Positions 1 through 6,814 of a DNA stretch of 10,683 nucleotides are shown one piece after another. A model generated the notes under the pieces. The model made no database searches and had not been told where the DNA came from. It saw only the letters and a program-made list of their open reading frames with translations. Position 1 is the first letter of the stretch. Every line of letters begins with the position of its first letter. The stretch comes from Burkholderiaceae bacterium (GTDB lineage: Bacteria; Pseudomonadota; Gammaproteobacteria; Burkholderiales; Burkholderiaceae_E): contig JAHYJF010000107.1 of assembly GCA_019428955.1 (NCBI GenBank), positions 1 through 10,683 of the forward strand, written 5' to 3'. The position numbers and the translations under genes are program-made.

Positions 1-911
1 CCATCATGATCAAGGCCGCCGCCGGTGGCGGCGGGCGCGGCATCCGGGTGGTGCAGGATGGCAGCGCGTTGATCGAGCAAATGGCCCAGGCCCGCGCCGA
101 GGCCCAGGCGGCGTTCGGCGATGGCTCGGTCTACCTGGAGCGCTTCGTGCCGCGGGCGCGTCATATCGAGGTCCAGATCCTCGGCGATGGTAAGCGCGCC
201 GTGCACCTTTATGAGCGCGAATGTTCATTGCAGCGTCGCCGCCAGAAACTGCTCGAGGAAGCCCCTTCACCCGCGCTCGACGCGGACCAGCGCGAGGCGC
301 TGTGTGCCTCGGCCGTGCGACTCGCGGAACTGGTCGGCTACCGCGGCGCCGGGACCATCGAATATCTCTACGATGAGCAGCGGCGCGAGTTCTATTTCAT
401 CGAAATGAACACCCGCATCCAGGTCGAGCACCCGATCACCGAGATGGTCACTGGCATCGATATCGTGCGCGAAATGCTGATGATCTCCGCCGGCGCGCCG
501 CTGCGTCTGCAGCAAAGCGAAATCGCCGTGCGCGGCGCGGCCATCGAATGCCGCATCAACGCCGAAGATACGCAGCGCAACTTTGCGCCTAGCCTGGGCA
601 CGGTCAGTGCCCTGCACTGGCCGGCCGGCTTCGGGATTCGGGTCGAGTCCCAGATGTTTGCCGGCTTCCAGGTGCCGCCGTTCTACGATTCGATGCTCGC
701 GAAGCTGATCGCCTGGGACGAGTCGCGGCCGCGGGCGATTGCGCGCATGCGCTGCGCCTTGCGGGAACTGCGCATCGAAGGAATCGAGACGACGCAACCG
801 CTACATCAGGCTTTGTTGGCCGACCAGCAAGTACAAGCGGGAGAATTTCACACCGCTTATCTCGAAGACTGGCTCGCTACGCGTACCGCGCTGGCGAAAT
901 CCGCAGCATGA
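1..911 (+). CDS. Biotin carboxylase subunit (AccC-like), 5'-truncated by window edge
   Basis: The reading frame is open from the left edge (first full codon at 3), so the start lies upstream. About 303 residues are present, matching roughly residue 157 onward of the ~450-residue AccC family; the N-terminal biotin carboxylase lobe is missing. Family role: ATP-dependent carboxylation of biotin on a carrier protein using bicarbonate. Visible motifs are the ATP-grasp glycine-rich loop (IKAAAGGGGRG, about nt 9-41), QRRRQK and EEAPSP in the nucleotide region, and the catalytic FIEMNTRIQVEHP block at about nt 396-434. The last contains the Glu/Asn/Arg/Glu set used for Mg-ATP and bicarbonate. The family's Arg in the GFGIR segment (near nt 640) is also present. 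The C-terminal domain ends with HTAYLEDWL. The next gene's Shine-Dalgarno starts at the last base of this stop codon, so the two are tightly coupled. The downstream AHS1/AHS2 genes indicate a urea-carboxylase-like enzyme rather than fatty-acid acetyl-CoA carboxylase. Family call is secure; the substrate pathway is inferred. Confidence 0.95.
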   Translation, partial: IMIKAAAGGGGRGIRVVQDGSALIEQMAQARAEAQAAFGDGSVYLERFVPRARHIEVQILGDGKRAVHLYERECSLQRRRQKLLEEAPSPALDADQREALCASAVRLAELVGYRGAGTIEYLYDEQRREFYFIEMNTRIQVEHPITEMVTGIDIVREMLMISAGAPLRLQQSEIAVRGAAIECRINAEDTQRNFAPSLGTVSALHWPAGFGIRVESQMFAGFQVPPFYDSMLAKLIAWDESRPRAIARMRCALRELRIEGIETTQPLHQALLADQQVQAGEFHTAYLEDWLATRTALAKSAA

Positions 912-917
912 AAGGAG
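911..917 (+). promoter_or_regulatory. Shine-Dalgarno AAAGGAG that fixes the AHS1 start
   Basis: AAAGGAG lies 7 bases before the ATG at 925 and begins on the final base of the preceding TGA. It supports the start at 925 over the longer open frame reaching back to 739, which would sit inside the biotin carboxylase gene. Confidence 0.8.
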
Positions 918-924
918 CCATCCT

Positions 925-1809
925 ATGACCCTGTCCCCTGCCCGCTACAGCTTCGGCGGCGATGACTTTGTGTTCGTCGAGATCGATGAACAGATGTCGC
1001 TCGAAGCATTCTTCAAGGGCATCTCCGTGACCTCGGCACTGCGCGAGCGCGCGATCCCCGGCGTGCTCGAGATCTGTCCGGCCAACGCGTCCTATCAGGT
1101 GCGGTTCGACCCCGAGCAGATCGCGCCGACGCGCATGCTGGAAATGCTCCAGGAAATCGAGGCTGGTCTGGACACTGCGCATTCGGAACTGAGCACCCGC
1201 ATCATCGAGATTCCGGTGTTCTACAACGATCCCTGGACGCACGAGACGCTAATGCGATTTCGCGACCGTCACCAGGATCCGAATGCGACCGACCTCGAGT
1301 ATGCCGCCAGGATCAACGGCTACGCCTCGGTGGCGGACTTCATCAGCGCGCACGCCGCCTCGCCGTGGTTCGTAACCATGGTCGGCTTTGTGGCGGGACT
1401 GCCGTTCATGTACCAGATGGTCGAGCGCGAGCACCAGATCGAGGTTCCCAAGTACCTGCGCCCGCGCACCGACACGCCCAAGCAGACTGTCGGTCATGGT
1501 GGCTGCTTCGCGTGCATTTATTCAGTCCGTGGCGCGGGCGGCTACCAGCAGTTCGGCATCACGCCGGCGCCTATCTATGACCCGGCACAGGGTATGCCCT
1601 ACCTGAAGGAACACATGGTGTTCTTCCGCCCCGGGGATATCGTTAAGTTCAAGTCGATCGGACGCGAGGACTACGACCGGCATCTCGCCGAAGTCGAGAG
1701 CGGCCAGTTCAATCTTCGCATCCGGCCGGTGGAGTTCTCGCTGGCCGAGTACCAGGCCGACTCGAAAGCCTGCAACCAACACCTGATCGAGGTGCTGCAT
1801 GACGATTGA
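925..1809 (+). CDS. AHS1-domain carboxyltransferase subunit (KipI/PxpB family, urea-carboxylase-like)
   Basis: 294 residues. The start is set by the AAAGGAG site, and the protein then begins directly with the family's FGGDDFVFVEI strand. Family role: AHS1 pairs with AHS2 to form either the carboxyltransferase half of urea carboxylase or the PxpBC part of 5-oxoprolinase. The N-terminal half (residues 1-90) holds the IPGVLEICPANAS segment. Residues 96-136 (IPVFYNDPW, then AARINGYASVADF) resemble the urea carboxylase AHS1 linker. Residues 180-214 (PRTDTP, VGHGGCFACIYS, GAGGYQQFGIT) take the place of the KipI-type PRxxVPAGSVGIGG and GGWxxIGRT blocks. The C-terminal tail (RPGDIVKF at 235-242, then GQFNLRIRPVEFSLAEYQ at 260-277) matches the extension after the urea carboxylase CT domain and is longer than in ~220-residue PxpB. 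The expected GFxPGFPY motif reads GFVAGLPF (154-161). The stop overlaps the next gene by 11 bases. Automatic pipelines will probably call it a 5-oxoprolinase subunit B family protein; a true 5-oxoprolinase role is possible but less supported. Confidence 0.88.
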   Translation: MTLSPARYSFGGDDFVFVEIDEQMSLEAFFKGISVTSALRERAIPGVLEICPANASYQVRFDPEQIAPTRMLEMLQEIEAGLDTAHSELSTRIIEIPVFYNDPWTHETLMRFRDRHQDPNATDLEYAARINGYASVADFISAHAASPWFVTMVGFVAGLPFMYQMVEREHQIEVPKYLRPRTDTPKQTVGHGGCFACIYSVRGAGGYQQFGITPAPIYDPAQGMPYLKEHMVFFRPGDIVKFKSIGREDYDRHLAEVESGQFNLRIRPVEFSLAEYQADSKACNQHLIEVLHDD

Positions 1810-2767
1810 CGTACGCAAGCCCGGTTTGGCAACTTCGGTGCAAGACACGGGCCGCACCGGCTACTACCACCTGGGCATTCCGCCGTCCGGCGCGATGGAC
1901 CGCTACTCGCTGCGTTGCGCCAACCTGCTGGTGGGCAACGCGGAGGACGCGGCCGGACTTGAGATCACCTTCCTGGGACCGGAGTTGGCGTTTCAGGCCG
2001 CAACCGTCGTTGCCGTCACCGGGGCCCGGCTGACGCCGCGCGTGAATGGGCAGGAGATGCCGCTGGACGAGTCCTTCACCGTTCCGGCCGGCGGCGTGCT
2101 GAGCTTTGACTATCTCAAGACCGGCGCGCGCGCCTACCTGGCAGTGGCGGGTGGGATCGACGTGCCGATTGTGCTGGGCAGTCGCTCCACCTACGGCCTA
2201 GGCGCGCTCGGCGGATATGAGGGACGGAAACTCGCGGCCGGAGACCGCTTGCCCGTCGGTGCGGCGGGCGCCGCGATCAGCGGGCGCAAATTGCCGCCGG
2301 AGTTCGTCACCGAGACCCCGCGCGAAGTTGAACTGCGGGTCGTGGTCGGTCTGTACGACCACTGGTTGACCCCGGAATCGTTGGCGGCGTTCTTTGATGA
2401 CGAGTGGACCATCGCATCCGAAGCTGACCGGATAGGCTACCGTTTCAAGGGCGGTCGGCCGATGCGGTTTCGTCCCCGCGAGCGGCCGTTCGGGGCGGGC
2501 TCCGACCCCTCCAACATCGTCGATGCCTGCTATCCGATCGGATCGATTCAGATTCCGGGAGGACTCGAACCCATTGTCTTGCACTGTGATGCGGTCTCCG
2601 GTGGTGGCTACGCGATGCTAGGGACGGTGATCAACGCCGACCTCGACCGCATCGCCCAGTTGCAACCCAACTACAAGGCCCGGTTCGTCCGGGTCGACGT
2701 CGACCAGGCGCTGGCCGCGCGCCGGGAATACGGCAATCGTTTGGCGCGGCTGCGCAAAGCACTTTGA
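1799..2767 (+). CDS. AHS2-domain biotin-dependent carboxyltransferase (KipA/PxpC family, urea-carboxylase-like)
   Basis: 322 residues, close to the usual ~310-330 of this family. The ATG at 1799 has GAGG at 1789-1792 and overlaps the AHS1 stop by 11 bases, so translation is probably coupled and the two subunits likely made in equal amounts. Conserved blocks in order: KPGLATSVQDTGRTGYYHLG (residues 7-26) with PPSGAMD (28-34), the ITFLGPEL strand (56-63), GARAYLAVAGGIDVPIVLGS (109-128), GRKLAAGDRLP (142-152), and a SEADRIGYRFKG segment around residues 208-219. The later block DPSNIVDACYPIGSIQIPGG is followed by HCDAVSGGGYAMLGTVINAD. This resembles the HPSNI..YAIG / PSLGGF...TI.AEL pattern of urea carboxylase rather than the SEPTxxGAIQVP / TGGYP pattern of PxpC. 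No biotin-attachment MKM motif is present at either end. Family call is secure; the substrate is unknown. Confidence 0.9.
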   Translation: MTIDVRKPGLATSVQDTGRTGYYHLGIPPSGAMDRYSLRCANLLVGNAEDAAGLEITFLGPELAFQAATVVAVTGARLTPRVNGQEMPLDESFTVPAGGVLSFDYLKTGARAYLAVAGGIDVPIVLGSRSTYGLGALGGYEGRKLAAGDRLPVGAAGAAISGRKLPPEFVTETPREVELRVVVGLYDHWLTPESLAAFFDDEWTIASEADRIGYRFKGGRPMRFRPRERPFGAGSDPSNIVDACYPIGSIQIPGGLEPIVLHCDAVSGGGYAMLGTVINADLDRIAQLQPNYKARFVRVDVDQALAARREYGNRLARLRKAL

Positions 2768-2784
2768 CATCCTTACCCCCGTTG

Positions 2785-2794
2785 AAAGAGGAAA
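2785..2794 (+). promoter_or_regulatory. Shine-Dalgarno region (AAAGAGGAAA) of the binding-protein gene
   Basis: A purine-rich AAAGAGGAAA precedes the ATG at 2800 by 5 bases. It favours that start, which begins directly with a basic signal-peptide N-terminus, over an in-frame TTG at 2764 that would put 12 extra residues ahead of the signal peptide. Confidence 0.7.
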
Positions 2795-2799
2795 TCGTC

Positions 2800-3876
2800 A
2801 TGAAACCAAGGATTCTTAGCAGTCTGACCGTTGCTGCGACTGTTTGCTTTGCCGCCAGCAGTGCTGCCGTCGCCGCAGAATGGTTCCCGTACCAGGCCGA
2901 GGAGATCGTCCCGGCCTTTGCCGCGGACGGACAGTCGAAGCCGGTGTCGTATACGCCGCTGGCAAAGGCGTCGAAGAAGTGGGACATCTGCGTTTCGTTC
3001 CCGCACATGAAGGATGCCTACTGGCTCGGCGTGGATTACGGTGTGGTCCAGGAGGCCAAGCGCCTGGGCGTGAAGATGCAGCTGGTCGAGGCCGGCGGCT
3101 ACACCAACCTGAACAAGCAGGTTTCTCAGATCGAGGACTGCATCGCCCGCGGTGCGCAGGCGGTCGTGATCGGCGCGATTTCAGCCGATGGGCTGAACAA
3201 CGTCGTGAAAGAAGCGGCGAGCAAGAAGATTCCGGTGATCGACCTGGTCAACGGCATCAACTCGCCCGACGTCTCCGCCAAGTCGCTGGTGTCGTTCTTC
3301 GTGATGGGCCGCACCACGGGCGAATACCTGGCCAAGAAACACCCGGCCGGATCACCCAAGGTCAAAGTGGGCTGGTTCCCCGGGCCGGCTGGAGCGGGCT
3401 GGGTCGAGGCCGCGAACAACGGCTTCATGGAGGCCGTCAAGGGCTCGGCGGTCGAGGTGCTGGATCCCAAGTATGGCGATACCGGCAAGGAAGCGCAGTC
3501 CAAGCTGATCGAGGACGTACTGAACGCGAATCCTGATCTCAACTACATCGCCGGCACCGCGGTAACCGCCGAAGCCGGGGTCGGGATCGTCCGTTCCCGC
3601 AACATCGACAAGAAGGTCAAGTTGCTGGCGTTCTACCTGACCCCCGGCGTCTGGGATGGCATCGCCAGTGGCCGTATCCTGGCTGCGCCGGCAGACTCGA
3701 TGGTGATTCAGGGCCGCGTCGCCATCGACCAGGCGGTTCGTTTGCTCGAAGGCAAGGAGGTCATCAAGCATGTCGGACCGAAGATCTTCGCGGTTGACCA
3801 ATCCAACATCAAGAAGCTGCGCCGCGACGACGTGCTCGCTCCGGTCAACTTCAAGGCCGTCTTCACGGTGAAATAG
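2800..3876 (+). CDS. TorT-like periplasmic substrate-binding protein of a sugar-type ABC importer
   Basis: 358 residues from the ATG at 2800. A Sec signal peptide is clear: MKPR, a hydrophobic core (residues 6-18), then SSAAVAAEW, with likely cleavage near residue 25-26. The mature protein is a type I periplasmic binding fold (Peripla_BP_4). The first strand and helix read WDICVSFPHMKDAYWLGVDY followed by QEAKRLGVKMQLVEAGGY. These closely resemble TorT, the TMAO-binding partner of the sensor TorS, including the aromatic-rich PHxKDxYW segment. Later landmarks are QVSQIEDCIARGAQAVVIGA and the hinge-region FPGPAGAGWVEAANNGF. Known TorT works in signalling, but here the gene is followed 28 bases later by an ABC ATPase and a permease. 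The natural reading is therefore a transport receptor that delivers ligand to that permease. The location behind the carboxylase genes suggests that the ligand is the carboxylase substrate or a precursor. The ligand itself cannot be read from sequence. Confidence 0.9.
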   Translation: MKPRILSSLTVAATVCFAASSAAVAAEWFPYQAEEIVPAFAADGQSKPVSYTPLAKASKKWDICVSFPHMKDAYWLGVDYGVVQEAKRLGVKMQLVEAGGYTNLNKQVSQIEDCIARGAQAVVIGAISADGLNNVVKEAASKKIPVIDLVNGINSPDVSAKSLVSFFVMGRTTGEYLAKKHPAGSPKVKVGWFPGPAGAGWVEAANNGFMEAVKGSAVEVLDPKYGDTGKEAQSKLIEDVLNANPDLNYIAGTAVTAEAGVGIVRSRNIDKKVKLLAFYLTPGVWDGIASGRILAAPADSMVIQGRVAIDQAVRLLEGKEVIKHVGPKIFAVDQSNIKKLRRDDVLAPVNFKAVFTVK

Positions 3877-3904
3877 GCCCTACGAGACGCGACACGGCCG
3901 GCGC

Positions 3905-5434
3905 ATGGATACTGAATTTCCAGGCAAAGGCCGGGTCGCGCTCGAATTGCGCGGCATAAGCAAGAAGTACCCCGGGGTGCTGGCGCTCGACGAGGTCGAC
4001 TTCGACCTGCACGCCGGCGAAGTGCACGCCCTGTTTGGTGAGAACGGCGCCGGCAAGTCGACCCTCATCTCGGTGATTTGTGGCGCCGTGCGGCCAACGC
4101 ATGGAACGATGCGACTCGGCACGGGGATCGTCGAATTCGATTCGGTGCGCGAGGCGCGCGAACAGGGCATCAGCGCGGTCTTCCAGGAGTTCTCGCTGGT
4201 GCCGTCGATGACCGTGGCGCAGAACATCCTGCTCGGCGACGAGCCCTCCCGCGCTGGCTTCATCAACCGTCGAGCGGCACGGCAACGCGCGCTCGATGTG
4301 CTCAGCAAGATCGGCTTCGAGCTCATCCCCGACCTGCGGGTTGGGGAGCTTGGCCGCTCCGAGCGCCAGATGGTCGAGATTGCCAAGGCCCTGCGCGGCG
4401 AACTGCGCATCCTGATTCTTGATGAGCCGACGGCCTCGCTGACCGAGCGGGAGACAGAGCTGCTGTTCGAGCTCGTGGCCAAGCTCAAGGAAGAGGGGGT
4501 CGGCATCGTCTACATCACCCATCGCGTTGCCGAGTTGCAGCGCGTGGCTGACCGGGTCACGGTCCTGCGCGACGGCAGGCGGATCGCAACGGTTTCGGCA
4601 CGCGAGGCGTCGGTGGACCAGCTGGTTGAAATGATGACCGGGCGTCCGGTCAGCGAGGTGTACCCCGAGATCCAAAGCCAGCCTGGCGATCCGGTGCTGG
4701 AGATTCGCGGCTTGAGCACCGCCAGTGGGGTTCGCGGCGCCTCGTTTACCGTCCGCGCCGGGGAAGTGGTTGGCGTGGCCGGGCTGGTGGGCTGCGGCAA
4801 ATCGGAGCTGCTGCGCGCCGCCTACGGTCTCGAGACCGTCACGGCTGGCCAGCTGTTGTGGTGTGGGCGGGAAGTGCCTCATCCCACTCCCGCCGCGATG
4901 GTGCGAGAAGGCTTCTATTACCTGCCGCCCGACCGGCGGGAGGAAGGGCTCGTGCCGGCGCTGAGCTCGGGCGAAAACATGGCGCTCGGCAAGCTGTATC
5001 TGGCGCAATTCAACGGCCTGTTGGGCAGTTACGACCGCGGCAAGCAAAGGGCCGTGGCGCGCGAACTGGCGCCGCGCATTCAACTTGCCGAGGCCAACCT
5101 CGAGCGACCAGTCGCGCTGCTCTCTGGGGGCAACCAGCAAAAGGTGCTGTTCGGTCGCGGGTTGATCGGAGCCACCCGACTCTACGTCTTCGACGAACCC
5201 ACGGTGGGCGTCGACGTTGGGACGCGCACCGCGATCTATCTGTTGATCAAGGAGCTGTGCGATGGTGGCGCCGCGGTGGTGGTGGTTTCTTCGGATCTGC
5301 CCGAGGTGCTGCACCTTTCGCACCGCGCCTACGTGATGCGGCGCGGCAGCGTCGTTGCCGAACTGCAGGGCGCCGAGATAACCGAAGTCAATGTGCTCGC
5401 GCACTTCTTTGAACCGCATGAGAAGGCCGCCTGA
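3905..5434 (+). CDS. Sugar-type ABC transporter double ATPase (RbsA/MglA-like)
   Basis: 509 residues, the usual length for the RbsA/MglA/XylG class with two fused nucleotide-binding domains on the cytoplasmic face. NBD1: Walker A GENGAGKST (45-53), Q-loop Gln94, signature LGRSERQMVEIAKAL (149-163), Walker B ILILDEPTAS (169-178), His206 in the H-loop. NBD2: Walker A GLVGCGKSE (293-301), the class-typical PPDRREEGL (341-349), signature LSGGNQQK (406-413), Walker B LYVFDEPTVG (427-434), and VVSSD (461-465) without the H-loop histidine. The NBD1 signature departs from LSxGE(R/Q)Q. The start ATG at 3905 has no good Shine-Dalgarno in the 28-base gap after the binding-protein gene, but no better start was found. 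The stop shares a base with the permease start (TGATG). It powers uptake through the neighbouring permease. Confidence 0.96.
   Translation: MDTEFPGKGRVALELRGISKKYPGVLALDEVDFDLHAGEVHALFGENGAGKSTLISVICGAVRPTHGTMRLGTGIVEFDSVREAREQGISAVFQEFSLVPSMTVAQNILLGDEPSRAGFINRRAARQRALDVLSKIGFELIPDLRVGELGRSERQMVEIAKALRGELRILILDEPTASLTERETELLFELVAKLKEEGVGIVYITHRVAELQRVADRVTVLRDGRRIATVSAREASVDQLVEMMTGRPVSEVYPEIQSQPGDPVLEIRGLSTASGVRGASFTVRAGEVVGVAGLVGCGKSELLRAAYGLETVTAGQLLWCGREVPHPTPAAMVREGFYYLPPDRREEGLVPALSSGENMALGKLYLAQFNGLLGSYDRGKQRAVARELAPRIQLAEANLERPVALLSGGNQQKVLFGRGLIGATRLYVFDEPTVGVDVGTRTAIYLLIKELCDGGAAVVVVSSDLPEVLHLSHRAYVMRRGSVVAELQGAEITEVNVLAHFFEPHEKAA
5420..5426 (+). promoter_or_regulatory. Shine-Dalgarno GAGAAGG for the permease, inside the ATPase gene
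   Basis: GAGAAGG lies 7 bases before the permease ATG at 5434 and within the last codons of the ATPase gene. Together with the TGATG stop/start overlap it points to translational coupling of ATPase and permease. Confidence 0.65.
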
Positions 5435-6477
5435 TGAATTCAACCGAATCGCCTTCGACCCAAGACCGACCGGCGCCGTGGCGCGCGCCACTGGCACTGC
5501 TCGATCGTCTGTTCGAGCGCCTCGGGGTGCTGCCCTTCCTGATGGTCGCGGCATTGGTGATCTTCTCCAACCTGTCGGAACATTTCCTCAGCGAACAGAA
5601 CCTGATGAACCTGCTGCGCCAGTCGGTCTTTCTGGTGCTGGTGTCGCTGGGCCAGATGTTGGCGCTAGTATCGGGCGGCTTCGACCTCTCGGTTGGCACC
5701 GGGCTCGCGATCACGTCCGTGGTTGGCGCGCAGGTGATGTCTCAGCTTTTTGCCGGCGGTGACGGCGTCGTCGGGGTTTCCATGGCGATTCTGGGCGGCT
5801 GTGGCGCCGGTCTGGCTGCGGTGGCAGTGCTCGGTTGCGTCAATGGAATCGGCGTGGCCTGGCTCGGTGTGTCGCCGTTCATCATGACGCTTGCCACCCA
5901 GTCGATTGGCTTTGGCGTGGCCTTGTACCTCACCGGCGGGGTCCCGGTCTCCGGTCTGCCGGGGAGCTTCAGCAACCTGTTTGGCTTTGGTCAATGGCTC
6001 GGGCTGCCGATTCCGGTGTGGATCACGGCGGCGATGCTCGTGGTGTTCTACGTGTTGCTCAACCGCACTCGCTTTGGGCAGAATCTCTACGCCGTCGGCG
6101 GCAACGCACGCGCCGCCGCTCTCTCGGGCATCGATACCCGGCGTGTTCTGTTCCTGACCTACCTAGCATGTGCGCTGGTGGTAGGTGTCGCCGGGTTGCT
6201 GCTGACCGCACGACTTGAGTCGGGTGAGACCAACATCGGTGGCACGATGGCGCTGGAGTCGATCGCCGCCTGCGTGATTGGCGGCGTCAGCCTGCGTGGC
6301 GGCATGGGCCGACTGCCTAACGTTCTCTTTGGCTGCCTGTTCATCGGACTGGTGCAAAACGGCTTGAACCTGGCGCAGGTCGGCTCTTACCTGCAGATGA
6401 TCGTGCTCGGCGCGTTGCTCATCGTGGCCGTGGTCAGCGACCAGTTCTGGCTGCGCCGCTACTATCGCATCGGCTAG
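5434..6477 (+). CDS. Sugar-type ABC transporter permease (RbsC-like, BPD_transp_2)
   Basis: 347 residues, typical for RbsC-class inner-membrane permeases. After a hydrophilic ~25-residue N-terminus, several hydrophobic helices follow, starting with LPFLMVAALVIF at about residues 30-41. Family landmarks are VSGGFDLSVGTGLAI (the GxxDLSVG motif), FIMTLATQSIGFG, and NLYAVGGNARAAALSGI in the coupling loop that contacts the ATPase. IGGVSLRGGMG follows, then a C-terminal helix LQMIVLGALLIVAVVSDQFW. The start overlaps the ATPase stop by one base. Only one permease gene is present, so the channel is probably a homodimer as in the ribose system, working with the double ATPase and the TorT-like receptor. 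The three importer genes are complete, and no degradation or frameshift is visible. Confidence 0.96.
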   Translation: MNSTESPSTQDRPAPWRAPLALLDRLFERLGVLPFLMVAALVIFSNLSEHFLSEQNLMNLLRQSVFLVLVSLGQMLALVSGGFDLSVGTGLAITSVVGAQVMSQLFAGGDGVVGVSMAILGGCGAGLAAVAVLGCVNGIGVAWLGVSPFIMTLATQSIGFGVALYLTGGVPVSGLPGSFSNLFGFGQWLGLPIPVWITAAMLVVFYVLLNRTRFGQNLYAVGGNARAAALSGIDTRRVLFLTYLACALVVGVAGLLLTARLESGETNIGGTMALESIAACVIGGVSLRGGMGRLPNVLFGCLFIGLVQNGLNLAQVGSYLQMIVLGALLIVAVVSDQFWLRRYYRIG

Positions 6478-6517
6478 TCGCACCCAGCGGTTGACGCTCG
6501 AACGACGGTTGAACGCA

Positions 6518-6814
6518 ATGAAAACAGATCGCGCTCAAGCAGTGGCAACGGTGCAAGTCGACAACGAGCGGGTCACGGTGACCGAGTGGCGTTTTCCGCC
6601 CAACGCCGAAACTGGCTGGCACCGCCACCAGTTCGATTACGTCGTGGTCCCGGAAGCCGACGGCACGCTGACGCTGGAGACCGCGGATGGCAAGTCCGCG
6701 CAAAGCGCGCTGGTCGCGCATCGAACCTATTTCAGGAATGCCGGCGTGGAACACAACGTCATCAACGCCAGCGGGCAGGAATTTGCCTTCGTCGAGGTTG
6801 AACTCAAGAGCTGA
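6518..6814 (+). CDS. Small single-domain cupin, resembling BauB
   Basis: 98 residues from the ATG at 6518; an in-frame TTG at 6491 would add 9 residues, and neither start has a strong Shine-Dalgarno. The cupin core is visible as TEWRFPPNAETGWHRHQFDY followed by VVVPEADG. The HxH metal-binding pair is at residues 38-40, with Asp43 close behind in place of the canonical glutamate spacing. A second-motif histidine is in AGVEHNVINAS. The GWHRHxxDYVVVP pattern is recalled from small cupins annotated as beta-alanine degradation protein BauB, whose reaction is not established. It lies 40 bases after the permease, in the same direction, as the probable last gene of the operon. It may isomerise, hydrolyse or bind a metabolite of the carboxylase pathway; that is inference. 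Its last 11 bases overlap the end of the convergent kinase gene. Confidence 0.85.
   Translation: MKTDRAQAVATVQVDNERVTVTEWRFPPNAETGWHRHQFDYVVVPEADGTLTLETADGKSAQSALVAHRTYFRNAGVEHNVINASGQEFAFVEVELKS

Noticed and set aside
1..911. AccC of fatty-acid acetyl-CoA carboxylase
   Set aside because: The sequence family fits, but the operon context (AHS1, AHS2, importer) is not that of accBC.
739..924. Upstream extension of the AHS1 reading frame
   Set aside because: It lies within the biotin carboxylase gene and lacks similarity to the family N-terminus. The AAAGGAG site points to 925.
2764..2769. TTGACA, a perfect -35-like hexamer before the TorT-like gene
   Set aside because: At 17 bases spacing the would-be -10 is AGAGGA, which is the Shine-Dalgarno and not TATAAT-like. 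The 32-base gap reads as within an operon.
3874..3900. Possible GGCC...GGCC hairpin between binding-protein and ATPase genes
   Set aside because: The stem is only about 4 bases with no T-run. It is too weak to call an attenuator or terminator.
3863..5554. 563-codon - strand open frame opposite the ABC ATPase
   Set aside because: The + strand ATPase has every family motif. The antisense product has no recognisable domain and is rich in His/Arg/Gln.
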